A model generated the notes under the pieces. The model had not been told where the DNA came from, did not search any database, and was given only the letters and a program-made list of their open reading frames with translations. Positions 1 to 8,843 of a DNA stretch of 64,000 bases are shown here, piece by piece. Source of the DNA: Parendozoicomonas callyspongiae (GTDB taxonomy: Bacteria > Pseudomonadota > Gammaproteobacteria > Pseudomonadales > Endozoicomonadaceae); assembly GCF_023502345.1 (NCBI RefSeq), contig NZ_JAMFLX010000013.1, forward strand, positions 1 through 64,000, given 5' to 3'. Each line of letters begins with the position of its first letter. Positions within the stretch are counted from its first letter, which is position 1. The position numbers were made by a program, and so were the translations under genes.

Positions 1-1
1 A

Positions 2-532
2 AAATATCTAAACGAAGATGGAAGTATTCAGGAAGGCGTAAGGGAAATAATGATATCTGAATTCTCGGTTTATGATGGCTATGTTCCATGTGAACGAACT
101 TTTGTTATGGGTTGGGCACCTGTGCAAGTATTGGTTGATAACACAAAAGAAGATGAACCTTGGCCATATTCTATTAAAAAGCTTAATGTTTATCTCGGCT
201 GCGATACAAGGTTTGGTGAATTTTCCAATGAGACAAAAGTGTTTTTTGGCTTTGGGTTTGATTGCTCTGATTCAATTGATCCTTTATTAATAAAAAGATT
301 AAAACTTAAATTAAATATTGATGATGATGGTAAGATTACTAGCTTTATGGCTTTTCGCTTGTGGGACCGTCAACAATATTACAACTCTAGTGGGTATTCT
401 ATCTTCCATTTAAATAATGATCCATTTAAAGCTGTGATCTGGATGCCGATAGAGCGCATTTCTGGTCCTGTAGAAAATTCTTTTTTAAAAGCAAGAATAA
501 GAACAGTGAGTGTTATACAGGTGTTTGATTAA
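2..532 (+). CDS. hypothetical protein, 5' end outside window
   Basis: The reading frame is open from base 2 to the TAA at 530-532. An ATG lies at base 50, but the frame continues upstream without a stop (reading KYLNEDGSIQEGVREI before that Met), so the gene probably begins outside the window. The visible part is about 176 residues, soluble-looking, rich in aromatic residues (Trp, Phe, Tyr), with no signal peptide or membrane segment in view. I do not recognise a family. The base composition is AT-rich, like the other orphan genes here and unlike leuS. It is followed by a roughly 350-bp non-coding stretch. Confidence 0.55.
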   Translation, partial: KYLNEDGSIQEGVREIMISEFSVYDGYVPCERTFVMGWAPVQVLVDNTKEDEPWPYSIKKLNVYLGCDTRFGEFSNETKVFFGFGFDCSDSIDPLLIKRLKLKLNIDDDGKITSFMAFRLWDRQQYYNSSGYSIFHLNNDPFKAVIWMPIERISGPVENSFLKARIRTVSVIQVFD

Positions 533-883
533 TCAAATCATTTTACAGGTAACGTTTATTTGTCAGTGTTTTATATTTTTAATTGGTTTTTGCATCAGTC
601 AGCAATTGTAACACCTTGGTTGCCATTGAAATCTGACAGTAGTAAAAGTGAATAGTGTTTAAAATCATTATATAAAAACAGTGTGACTATCAAAAAATTT
701 TTCTTGATAGAATCACTGAGCGGACCACCATTTTCGATAAGCGCATTGTGTCTCCATTCTTCTGAATTAACCGGTTTATTGTCATAATAACAAACAACTC
801 TGACAATAAAGCAGACAAAATATGAGAGGATTATAGCTTGGTAAAGTCATTGCTAATATGGATTTTCATTTGAGATTGAAAGA
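533..883. other. intergenic region with two inverted repeats
   Basis: No gene is seen in this AT-rich spacer. It holds an imperfect hairpin at 683-714 (arms CTATCAA at 687-693 and TTGATAG at 704-710, with GTGA/TCAC outside them) and a second 7-bp inverted repeat ATTGTCA (778-784) / TGACAAT (801-807). The first could end transcription of the upstream gene or act in the leader of the forkhead-repeat gene. Neither use can be settled from sequence. Confidence 0.4.
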
Positions 884-3658
884 GTGCGTGAACACAAAAC
901 AGACGAAATTACACCAGGAATGTTTCCGCCAGTATCATCAGCCATAGCCGCTGGTGGAGTGATACCTGCTGCAACAGCAACAGTGAGTCCTGATGTCTTA
1001 TGGGGGCGTCGTCGCGTTGGCACTGCACAACCGCCATTCGAGCCACTGCCTCTTCCCAGCCTGGATGTGGCTGAATATCTGCCCGCTCTATATCCACCTT
1101 CTCAGCAACAGGTATTGCCGAGTAATATTACGTATTTAAAAAAAGGTAGTGATTCTGAAGAAGTAATAGATTTTCTGAATAAAAAACATCTTGTTCCATT
1201 AATCACTCAAGCGATCGAGAACTCTGCCGGGAAGAAAGCAACATGCCAGGGAATTCTCAAATACATCAAGAGTAACTACAGGACACCAGAAGAAATATTG
1301 CTGCGTAGTAGAATTTTATACTTTCTTTCTCGTGAAACTAATTTTGAAAAAACAGAAGAATTAGGGCAGGGCGGTGATGATGATGGTTCAGGTAACTACT
1401 GGATATTGAAAACAACCGAGGCGCAGCATAAAAAAGCTGCCACTTTGGAAGCTGAGCCTCTTCATGGTGATAGATCAGTTGCTGCAGTTTTTCAGCGAAG
1501 AAGTATTAATTTATTAATCACTGAAGCGATCAGGAATTCTTCTGATGGGAAGGCGACACACCAACAAATTAAAAGTTATATCAAGAATAAATTACCAACA
1601 GTAGATGAAGGAGCTATGAGTTATCACATTGGTCAGAGACTTTCATCAGAAAGATGCTATACCAAATTAGATTTGCATGATCCAAACAGTATTGGTTGTC
1701 GAAGACACTACTGGAAATTAACAAATACTGATGAAAAGAGGAAAGGGGCTAATACGTCAAAACCAATTGTTAAACAGCCTTTACAAGGTGTTTTAGCGGG
1801 TATACAAAAAACTGGAGTTCGGCGGAGCATGAATCTTATTTCATTAGTAAGTGCTGCGATTAGGGGGCGTCCTGATAAAATGGCGAATATAAAACAAATC
1901 GTTGCATACATCCTGATGAAATATCAGGATCTTGATCAAGAGGAATTGAATACTCATGTTAAAATCCTGCTAAATGAATCCAATAAATTCATCAAGCTAG
2001 AAGAATGGGGGGAAGGAAAGTTTTCTGATGGTCAGGGGCCTTACTGGATATTGGCTGAGCCAGGTGCTGTAGCGCTTTCAGTGTCTAAATATGATATGGT
2101 TGATCATTATAAGCTTTTAAAGGCGGTAATTGCACAGTATCCCCACGGAGGAGTAACATTACAGCAAATAAGCATCGATATTAGAGGTCAATGTCGACAT
2201 TGTGCCAAAATTCCAGAGATACCTTTTTTACAGAGCCTTAGAACTAACCTGTCAATGATGAAGCGTATAAATGTCATTGGCAGTAGTAAAAAGCTAGACG
2301 TTTCACAAAAATATCAAATAATAAATACTACAGATTCAGAATTACATTGTTCTGAGTTTGCAGATGAACCCGTACCTGGTAATGAAACCGTTGGCCGAGG
2401 CCCTTACAGGGCAATAAACAAACAATCTCCACAATCAACTATACCCTCTGGTGGCGTTGTACCTGCCGCAACACCGAATGTCTTATGGGGGGATTGTTAC
2501 GTTGGCGCTGAACAACAACCATTCGTGCCACTGCCTCTTCCTGGTCTTGATGCGGCTAAACATCAGCCATCTCTACATCCACCTTCTCAGAAACAGGCTG
2601 CTACGCATTTTGTAAGAGATAATAGTTCTAAAGAAGCAAGAGGATTTCTGGACAATAAAAATCTTGTTCCATTAGTCACTCAAGCGATCGAAAACTCTTC
2701 TGGGAAGAAGGCAACATGCCGAGGAATCTTCAAATACATCAAGAGTATCTGCAGGATACCAGATGAAAGATTGCTGCGTATTAGAATTTCAGAAGTACTT
2801 TCATCAAAAAAAGGCAAGTATGAAAAAACAGAAGAATCAGGACCGGGCGGTGATGATGGTCGTGGTAACTATTGGGTATTGAGAAAAACCGAAGCACAAC
2901 ATTCGAAAGATGCTTCTTCTAGTGGACAAAAGAAAGGTGCTAATACGTCAGAACAAATTGTTAAAAAGCCCTTACAAGATGTTTCAGCGCATAGACCTGA
3001 CATTGGCAGAAGCAACGAGCCAAGTGTTTCACAAAAATATCAAATAATACATGCAGCAGATTCAGGATTGTATCATTTAGAGTTTGGAAATGCGCCCTTC
3101 TCAATGTCACCTGCTGACCAAATTGGTTTATTGCAATCTCCTGATGTTCCTTATCATTCTCCTGCAATAATTCAAGGAAGTGTGTCATCTCAAAGAAACA
3201 TGTCTCAAGAAACTTTTGCAAAAGCGTGTGCACCTTCAATGGAGGAACAAGAACAAGAAACTCCCTTTTATCAAAATTACATGCAATATATTAGAGAAGC
3301 CATCGAAAGCAGTGAAAATGAACAGGCTACACAGCCACAGATCTGTTCCTACATTGAAAGTCATTATCCGGCTTTTTTCCAGGAAAACAAAAACGTTAAC
3401 TTAATAATGATAGATATTCTTTTAATGATTGATTTTTTCAAAGTTGATGAACCCATCCGTAGTGATGAAAGTGTCGACCAGGGTCCTTACTGGGCAATAA
3501 AAAAACAGTCTCAACAAATATCACAACCCTCTTTCGAGCTCTCTCCCTACCAGAGTCAGCCTTTCTCTCCCTGTTCTCTGCTGACTTTTCCAGCACAACT
3601 ATCCGGGGAAACTACCGGTGTAACAGAGCAAGGGCAAAGCAGCAATAATCGCGAATAA
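884..3658 (+). CDS. multi-repeat forkhead-like winged-helix protein
   Basis: 924 residues from a GTG start; an in-frame stop lies at 854-856. A later ATG at 920, directly behind AGGA, is an alternative start. Six repeats of about 80 residues lie near 97-178, 204-282, 313-393, 403-480, 588-670 and 794-875. The best ones follow the forkhead pattern: helix 1 L-I-T-x-A-I, then G-K-x-x-T, helix 2 I-x-x-Y-I, and a wing-2-like G-x-Y-W-x-L ending (for example LVPLITQAIENSAGKKAT ... GNYWIL). The forkhead recognition helix (NSIRHNLS) is not conserved; only repeat 4 has a hint (SLRTNLSM). Pro-rich linkers separate the repeats. There is no signal peptide or membrane segment. The second half is a shortened copy of the first. 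Known family fact: forkhead domains are typical of eukaryotic transcription factors. A role as a host-directed, nucleic-acid-binding effector is inference; a divergent generic winged helix is the alternative. Confidence 0.7.
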   Translation: MREHKTDEITPGMFPPVSSAIAAGGVIPAATATVSPDVLWGRRRVGTAQPPFEPLPLPSLDVAEYLPALYPPSQQQVLPSNITYLKKGSDSEEVIDFLNKKHLVPLITQAIENSAGKKATCQGILKYIKSNYRTPEEILLRSRILYFLSRETNFEKTEELGQGGDDDGSGNYWILKTTEAQHKKAATLEAEPLHGDRSVAAVFQRRSINLLITEAIRNSSDGKATHQQIKSYIKNKLPTVDEGAMSYHIGQRLSSERCYTKLDLHDPNSIGCRRHYWKLTNTDEKRKGANTSKPIVKQPLQGVLAGIQKTGVRRSMNLISLVSAAIRGRPDKMANIKQIVAYILMKYQDLDQEELNTHVKILLNESNKFIKLEEWGEGKFSDGQGPYWILAEPGAVALSVSKYDMVDHYKLLKAVIAQYPHGGVTLQQISIDIRGQCRHCAKIPEIPFLQSLRTNLSMMKRINVIGSSKKLDVSQKYQIINTTDSELHCSEFADEPVPGNETVGRGPYRAINKQSPQSTIPSGGVVPAATPNVLWGDCYVGAEQQPFVPLPLPGLDAAKHQPSLHPPSQKQAATHFVRDNSSKEARGFLDNKNLVPLVTQAIENSSGKKATCRGIFKYIKSICRIPDERLLRIRISEVLSSKKGKYEKTEESGPGGDDGRGNYWVLRKTEAQHSKDASSSGQKKGANTSEQIVKKPLQDVSAHRPDIGRSNEPSVSQKYQIIHAADSGLYHLEFGNAPFSMSPADQIGLLQSPDVPYHSPAIIQGSVSSQRNMSQETFAKACAPSMEEQEQETPFYQNYMQYIREAIESSENEQATQPQICSYIESHYPAFFQENKNVNLIMIDILLMIDFFKVDEPIRSDESVDQGPYWAIKKQSQQISQPSFELSPYQSQPFSPCSLLTFPAQLSGETTGVTEQGQSSNNRE

Positions 3659-3745
3659 TAACGTCCTGTCATGCTCTGAGCCAACAAAGCTTATGGAAAT
3701 ATGGCTGAGTCCAGAAAAATGTAACTGTAACCTCTGGCAATATAT

Positions 3746-4534
3746 CTATTTGAAGGCTTCCATCAGCGCTATGGTCATGGCGCTGTTCAGGGCTTGGATG
3801 GATGGATTGTCGTAGCAGCTGACGTATTCTTCCAGCTGTCTGTCTGACAGGTACCGATATGTGTAAAGGTACTGGCGAATCACCAGGCTTTCGTATTCCT
3901 GCCGCATATCCGCCATGGTGGCACGTATATTGGCCTCAATATTGGCTGGCAGTTCATGATTTTCATCACCAACAAGCAGTCGGGCATTATTCAGGGCTGC
4001 AGAGGTGATCAGGTTTATGGTCAGATCTACGGCACCGGTTTTTTCTGCCAGCTCGTAAGCGAGATCAACCCGCATTGTGCGGGGAGGATTTTCCTGAAGC
4101 TTCCCTCCAATATAGTCTTCCAGTTCATTAATGCGGGCCAGATCATAAGCTTTGTTTTCAAGCTTGATAGCATTTCTCCAGGCGGGGGCCTGCATCAGTG
4201 GAAGCACATTCTCCAGTAACTTCTGGCCAAGCTCCTGTTTAAGAATGGTCATGGCTTTTGTTTTCAGGCTATCAACTGCATACTGGTGATTCAGGCCACT
4301 CATGATTTGATTGACCTTCCTTTGGGTCAGTTGTTCCGGAGGCAGGTTGGAGCGTCCCATCTCAATCCCGGAATCGGTAAATGTTTTACTGAGGTAGTAA
4401 AACTGCTGCTCCAGTCCGGTCAGGCTATAGACCTGTTCCAGTAGCGGATCTGTTGAGGATGTGTTTTTGGAAATGGCTGAGGTTGAATAAAGTGATAATA
4501 AAAATATCCCACAGCAAAACACTCGCTTGATCAT
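3746..4534 (-). CDS. secreted DUF2059-like protein
   Basis: 262 residues with a clear N-terminal signal peptide (MIKRVFCCGIFLLSLYSTSA), so probably periplasmic. The ATG is preceded by GGGAT at a usable distance. The C-terminal stretch YRYLSDRQLEEYVSCYDNPS resembles the closing motif of DUF2059 proteins (Y-x-x-L-S-x-x-E-L-x-x-x-x-x-F-Y-x-S-P), and the helical body fits that family. Function is unknown in the family. It runs convergently with the forkhead-repeat gene and is followed by the ElyC/YdcF-like gene on the same strand with a 45-bp gap, so the two may share a transcript. Confidence 0.5.
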   Translation of the reverse strand: MIKRVFCCGIFLLSLYSTSAISKNTSSTDPLLEQVYSLTGLEQQFYYLSKTFTDSGIEMGRSNLPPEQLTQRKVNQIMSGLNHQYAVDSLKTKAMTILKQELGQKLLENVLPLMQAPAWRNAIKLENKAYDLARINELEDYIGGKLQENPPRTMRVDLAYELAEKTGAVDLTINLITSAALNNARLLVGDENHELPANIEANIRATMADMRQEYESLVIRQYLYTYRYLSDRQLEEYVSCYDNPSIQALNSAMTIALMEAFK

Positions 4535-4579
4535 GTTTTCATCCCTGAATTTTTATTGTTTTTTGATAAGTTCCACTTA

Positions 4580-5332
4580 CTAGAATAACCGATACCAAAG
4601 CAGACCGGCATATTCGTGTATTGCCAGCTGGCTTTTTCTCAGGTTAAAAATATTTGGGAGCCAGGTTTGCCATCCTGATGGCATAACTCTACGTGATGCA
4701 TGTGCTGTTGGTGCAGGAATAACATCAAGGGCAACCTGTTTGAATGCCATTAATGAACGAGGCATATGCCAGGCGTGTGTAACCAGAAGAACCTTATGGA
4801 TACCTTCCTTGTTTAACAGTTGCGCACTGCCAAGGGCATTTTCCCTGGTTGTTTTGCTGATATCTTCTTGCCACTTAACCGGAACACCATGTTCCTCCAT
4901 AAAATCGGCCATAACCTCGGCTTCATTTATGCCGTGAAAGGTTCCCCCGGATACCAGCACAGGAAGGCCTGTCTCTCTCGCCAGCTTGACTCCATAACGT
5001 AAGCGCTGGGTCAGCAGCGCTCCCGGTTGGGGTTCCATATCGTACTCGGGGGTATTGCCAAGAACGCCTGTGCCGAGAATCACAATGGCTCTTGCATCTG
5101 GAGGAATTCTGTCCGGAAGATATGCTGCCTGCTGCTCAAGGTTTTTCATCAGCCAGTGTGAAACAGGACCCGTAGAGAGCAGCCAAAGAGAAACCATGGC
5201 TGCCAGTACGAGCACAAAAGAGAGATGGCGATAGCGAAACCAGATCAGAACGGCAATCAGCAGCATAACTAACTGGATGCCAGGTGGCTGAAAGAGATGT
5301 TTAATCATTCTGATATGTTTCCCTATCGGCAT
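4580..5332 (-). CDS. ElyC/SanA/YdcF family (DUF218) membrane protein
   Basis: 250 residues. Two hydrophobic segments near the N-terminus (about residues 17-55) are followed by a DUF218 domain: AIVILGTGV, then LTQRLRYGVKLARETGLPVLVSGG, and further on E-N-A and LVTHAWHMPRS. These are the hallmark motifs of the ElyC/SanA/YdcF family, some members of which affect envelope integrity in E. coli (ElyC in peptidoglycan assembly at low temperature). The domain would face the periplasm. A second Met at residue 9 is a possible start. Confident for the family, not for the role. Confidence 0.8.
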   Translation of the reverse strand: MPIGKHIRMIKHLFQPPGIQLVMLLIAVLIWFRYRHLSFVLVLAAMVSLWLLSTGPVSHWLMKNLEQQAAYLPDRIPPDARAIVILGTGVLGNTPEYDMEPQPGALLTQRLRYGVKLARETGLPVLVSGGTFHGINEAEVMADFMEEHGVPVKWQEDISKTTRENALGSAQLLNKEGIHKVLLVTHAWHMPRSLMAFKQVALDVIPAPTAHASRRVMPSGWQTWLPNIFNLRKSQLAIHEYAGLLWYRLF

Positions 5333-5359
5333 ACGTTTTTTTATTCCAGTGCTTTCAGC

Positions 5360-6379
5360 TCATCTCAGGCAGCTGCTATCAACACTATTTTTGCACTGAT
5401 CTGTTTGTTCGAATTCAATAATATTGTTTATTGTAATACCAGCTATAGCCTGCAGTGCTTCTCTGGTGAAGAACCCCTGATGCCCGGTGACCAGAACATT
5501 TGGAAAGGTCAGTAACCGTTGAAACACATCATCCTGGATAACTTCTTCTGAAAGGTCCTGAAAGAACAGATCGCCTTCCTGCTCATAGACATCAATTCCA
5601 AGATAACCGACCTGACCTGACTTCAATCCTTTAATTACAGCTGGTGTATCAATTAAAGCACCGCGGCTGGTATTTATCAGCATAACACCAGGCTGCATCA
5701 TCGATATGCTGCAGTCGTTAATCATATGGTAGGTGTGCATGGTCAGTGGACAGTGCAGACTGATGATATCGGAGGTTTTGTAAATCTCTTTCAGAGAGAC
5801 CGGGGTGATATTAAATGGCTGAATCTGATTATCACTCATACCAGGATCGTAACCGACAACTGTGACACCAAAACCCTGAAGAATCCGTGCCAGAGCAAGA
5901 CCGATTCGCCCCAGGCCGATAAGGCCAGCTACACGACCATAAAGGTTAAACCCGAGAAGTCCGTGCAGATGGAAGTTGCCCTCCCTGACCCGACTCCATG
6001 ACTTATGAATCTTGCGATTCAAAGCCATAATCATGGTGATGGCATGTTCTGCAACAGCTTCCGGGGAATAGGCCGGAACACGAACAACGGTAATACCCAG
6101 CTTTTCCGCGGCAGGAATATCAACATTATTAAAACCGGCACAGCGCAATGCGACCAGTTTTACACCCTTCTCAGCCAGAATTTCCAAAACTTCCTTGCTA
6201 AGGTCATCATTCACAAAAGCACAAACCGCATCGTAGCCATCGGCCAGTGCAGCTGTTGCTGGTGTGAGATGAGCTTCCTGCCAGGAAAACTGTTGTGAAG
6301 ACTGTGAGTCGATCTGGCTGAGCGCCTCGGCAAACACCGGGCGCTCATAATCCTGATAACTGAAAAACAGAGTTTTCAT
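5360..6379 (-). CDS. ldhA: D-lactate dehydrogenase (2-hydroxyacid dehydrogenase family)
   Basis: 339 residues from an ATG preceded by GGGAAG five bases upstream; a Met six codons earlier lacks such a site. The protein has the NAD-dependent D-2-hydroxyacid dehydrogenase layout: MKTLFFSYQDYE start, nucleotide-binding GLIGLGRIGLALARIL in mid-protein, the catalytic Arg region NTSRGALID and the catalytic His in VTGHQGFFT. It matches the fermentative LdhA type that reduces pyruvate to D-lactate with NADH. It lies alone between a DUF218 gene and a HAD gene on the same strand. Confidence 0.85.
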   Translation of the reverse strand: MKTLFFSYQDYERPVFAEALSQIDSQSSQQFSWQEAHLTPATAALADGYDAVCAFVNDDLSKEVLEILAEKGVKLVALRCAGFNNVDIPAAEKLGITVVRVPAYSPEAVAEHAITMIMALNRKIHKSWSRVREGNFHLHGLLGFNLYGRVAGLIGLGRIGLALARILQGFGVTVVGYDPGMSDNQIQPFNITPVSLKEIYKTSDIISLHCPLTMHTYHMINDCSISMMQPGVMLINTSRGALIDTPAVIKGLKSGQVGYLGIDVYEQEGDLFFQDLSEEVIQDDVFQRLLTFPNVLVTGHQGFFTREALQAIAGITINNIIEFEQTDQCKNSVDSSCLR

Positions 6380-6490
6380 TATGACTTCCCGTGGCATAAA
6401 TCGGGTAATAGGTTCTGTTGACGTAAGTACTCAATCTATACACATTCCTGAAGAATGTGGAATGAAATCTCTGTAGGCGGAAGAGAAGAG

Positions 6491-7414
6491 TTAAAGATGA
6501 GGCGCTATAAAATCTGGTGAAATACCGGCCTTGGCAATTTCCTCCATCACATCCCGCCCCTGATAAATACCGCATTCCAGCAGCAGGGTTTTAAAGCCCA
6601 TGGCATTACCGCCAAGAATGTCAGTGTAGAGAGTATCGCCAACCATCAGAACTCTGGATGTATCAGTAATACCATAGCGATTGGCAACGGTCTGGAAGAT
6701 TGTGCTGCCGGGCTTGCCATACAGGGTTGGTGTTCCGGTTTGGCCGGTTCTTTCGACAAAGCCATCAATAAAGAAGCCTGGTGTTGCGCCAATATGAATC
6801 TTCCCATCAATCATATAGGGAGCGCCCATATCCGGGTTACCAACAACCATGTTGAACTGACGGCCCTGTCCGGAACTCACAAGGTTGTCCTGCATCTCAG
6901 CTGTCCAGCCTGTGCCAACCATAAACAGGATGTTTTCAACATGTTCAGGAATTACACCATTGGTATCATTCAGGCGGGTCATTCCCTCCAACAGTTTATC
7001 TGATGGGTGTGGCAGGGGAGCGATAACGGCCCAGCTCTCTGAATTCTTGACTGTCTTTAACCATTCTTCGGTCATATCCAGACTGGTCACTACTTCTTCA
7101 TTGGTGAAATCGAAGCCCCGCTTACCATATTTTTCTGCAGCAACAGACTGGTTGGTCATGGTGTCATTGGAAACAACACAGAAAGCTTTGTTTTGGGAGC
7201 GCATCATGGCGATAGCTTCAATCGCCCCATCAATGGCCACTGGCCCCCGGCAAAGCACCCCATAGGAATCCAGCATAATCAGATCGAACTGATCCAGAAT
7301 ATCTGCAATTCCAGCAATGCGCTGAGGGAGCTGCTCCGGCTTATTTACGTTGGGATACCATCCCATTCGGCGGGTGTAGCACTGGTTAAGAATCGAAAGA
7401 CTAATCTCGATCAT
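6491..7414 (-). CDS. HAD-superfamily class IIA hydrolase
   Basis: 307 residues from an ATG with GAG upstream; the frame extends to a TTG at 7438 that lacks a ribosome-binding site. Motif I is MLDSYGVLCRG, motif II is VVSNDT, and the C-terminal motif is MVGDTLYTDILGGNAMG, with a NagD-like cap region between. This matches the HAD-IIA (NagD/AraL) sugar or nucleotide phosphatases. The position usually held by a second Asp in D-x-D is Tyr; Trp or Tyr there is known in one HAD-IIA subgroup, so activity is likely but the substrate is unknown. Confidence 0.8.
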   Translation of the reverse strand: MIEISLSILNQCYTRRMGWYPNVNKPEQLPQRIAGIADILDQFDLIMLDSYGVLCRGPVAIDGAIEAIAMMRSQNKAFCVVSNDTMTNQSVAAEKYGKRGFDFTNEEVVTSLDMTEEWLKTVKNSESWAVIAPLPHPSDKLLEGMTRLNDTNGVIPEHVENILFMVGTGWTAEMQDNLVSSGQGRQFNMVVGNPDMGAPYMIDGKIHIGATPGFFIDGFVERTGQTGTPTLYGKPGSTIFQTVANRYGITDTSRVLMVGDTLYTDILGGNAMGFKTLLLECGIYQGRDVMEEIAKAGISPDFIAPHL

Positions 7415-7546
7415 CGGAATCTCGCTGGAGCAGGACAAAAGAAGGGATTATACAAAACGGCATGATGAAAGTGCTTCAAATTGTTACTTTCCCCTGAAAA
7501 GGGCTGAGGCTGATCTATGTTTGCTGGCCAGGCTTCCTTACCAGAA

Positions 7547-7960
7547 TTACAGAAATCCTTTGATTGTTTTCAAATAGCGGCGGACAACATTGAGTTCTTG
7601 CTTATTAAACCCCTGCTCAAGAAGTTGCCTGACCTCCTTAAATAGAGGTTTGGCTTTCATCGTGACTTGAAGCCCCTCGGCAGTGATCAATACCCGTTGC
7701 CCACGGCCATCGACCGGTGATGGTGCTCGCTTGATATATCCATGTTTCTCCAGTCTTGAAACCATTCCACTGGTTGCTGCTTTACCCAGACACAAAGCCT
7801 CACCCAGCTCTGCCTGAAGGCAGCCATTGCGCTTTTGCAGGTGAAGAAGTGCTGATATCTGAGCTGATGTGACTCCAAAGCGTTCAAGTGCTTCCTGGTC
7901 AATAAGGCGGTAGAGTTTCTGATGGGTCTGGCCAATCAGAAAGTAGAGTTCATTTTCCAT
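7547..7960 (-). CDS. MarR-family transcriptional regulator
   Basis: 137 residues with the winged-helix MarR layout: N-terminal dimerisation helix, then RFGVTSAQISALLHLQ, recognition helix LGKAATSGMVSRLEKHGYI and the wing RAPSPVDGRGQRVLITAEG. MarR proteins are dimeric repressors that often sense oxidants or phenolic ligands. It is divergent from msrB, and the 131-bp space between them contains a perfect 14-bp palindrome just upstream of this start. That suggests self-regulation and possible control of msrB (inference). Confidence 0.85.
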   Translation of the reverse strand: MENELYFLIGQTHQKLYRLIDQEALERFGVTSAQISALLHLQKRNGCLQAELGEALCLGKAATSGMVSRLEKHGYIKRAPSPVDGRGQRVLITAEGLQVTMKAKPLFKEVRQLLEQGFNKQELNVVRRYLKTIKGFL

Positions 7961-7972
7961 GGTCGAATGTTG

Positions 7973-7986
7973 GTTCGCTAGCGAAC
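7973..7986. promoter_or_regulatory. 14-bp palindrome, candidate MarR operator
   Basis: GTTCGCTAGCGAAC is a perfect palindrome 12 bases upstream of the marR-type start codon and about 106 bp before msrB. The size and placement are typical of an autoregulatory MarR operator. Binding is inferred, not shown. Confidence 0.55.
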
Positions 7987-8091
7987 TTTAGTCAATAGAT
8001 TTATATCATCAATTCGTTGTGAATCCAGACCAATGATTCAGTCGTATAGCTCAATAACAAAAGAGAAAATACTGGAGCTTAGGAGGTCACA

Positions 8092-8640
8092 ATGCGAATA
8101 CCATTTTTCCGTTCAAGGCTGTTTAAGCGCACAAATATACTTTCTGTGCTGTGTGTAGCTCTTATTTCTGGCCTGGTTCTGGCGTCACCAGCAAAAAAAG
8201 ACTCTGTGGATAAGTCGGATCTGAGAAAAATTCTCACACCACTTCAGTACAAAGTGACTCAGGAAGATGGCACTGAACGTCCATTTCAAAATGAGTACTG
8301 GGATAACAAAAAGCCCGGTATTTATGTGGATATCGTTTCCGGTGAACCTTTGTTCAGCTCTGTGGATAAATACAAGTCAGGTACCGGCTGGCCCAGTTTT
8401 AGCAGGCCTTTGGTGGCAGCCAATATCGTTGAGAAGGAAGATAACAGCTTCTTTATGAAGCGGGTTGAAATTCGATCAGCTGGTGCAGACTCTCACCTGG
8501 GACATGTCTTCAATGATGGGCCGCAGCCTACCGGTCTGCGTTACTGCATGAACTCTGCGGCTATGCGTTTTATTCCTGTGGATAAACTGGAAGAGGAGGG
8601 GTATGGAGAATTCTTGAGCCTGTTTAAAAAAGATAAGTAG
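8092..8640 (+). CDS. msrB: peptide-methionine (R)-S-oxide reductase, exported form
   Basis: 182 residues with an ideal ribosome-binding site AGGAGGT at 8081-8087. An N-terminal hydrophobic segment (about residues 16-32) indicates export or membrane anchoring. The SelR/MsrB domain follows: [33 protein letters not shown] and the catalytic Cys in [13 protein letters not shown]. The two zinc-binding C-x-x-C pairs of many MsrB proteins are absent. MsrB reduces methionine-R-sulfoxide in proteins, so this one would repair envelope proteins. Control by the divergent MarR-type gene is plausible. Confidence 0.88.
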   Translation: MRIPFFRSRLFKRTNILSVLCVALISGLVLASPAKKDSVDKSDLRKILTPLQYKVTQEDGTERPFQNEYWDNKKPGIYVDIVSGEPLFSSVDKYKSGTGWPSFSRPLVAANIVEKEDNSFFMKRVEIRSAGADSHLGHVFNDGPQPTGLRYCMNSAAMRFIPVDKLEEEGYGEFLSLFKKDK

Positions 8641-8648
8641 AGTTAAGT

Positions 8649-8750
8649 TCTGTTGAGGTTGCACTTTTGCATTGAGCCGCATAGTGAACCCTCAACAGAC
8701 ATCAGGTGTGTCTGTTGGTCCGGTATGTAGGGGCGTACATCCGGACAGAC
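8649..8750. other. three overlapping inverted repeats after msrB
   Basis: Three hairpins can form here. TCTGTTGAGG (8649-8658) pairs with CCTCAACAGA (8690-8699). CAACAGACA (8693-8701) pairs with TGTCTGTTG (8709-8717). GTCT..GTCCGG..ATGTA (8710-8729) pairs with TACATCCGGACAGAC (8736-8750). The middle one shares bases with both others, so it excludes them. There is no clear T run after any of them. They may form a terminator or attenuator structure between msrB and tatD. Confidence 0.5.
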
Positions 8751-8843
8751 TGACTTCCAAAATCTATTTCTCATTCATGACTCTTTTCTACCAAAGCCTT
8801 AAACTCCCTTCCATTTCCTGAATTTCAAATAGAGCAACAGTAT

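Noticed and set aside
6441-6459. CACATTC/GAATGTG hairpin downstream of the HAD gene
   Set aside because: Short stem without a T run; could be chance, so not listed as a terminator.
6491-7414. Possible loss of activity in the HAD protein because the second Asp of D-x-D is Tyr
   Set aside because: Aromatic residues at this place occur in a known HAD-IIA subgroup, so the change is not evidence of a broken enzyme.
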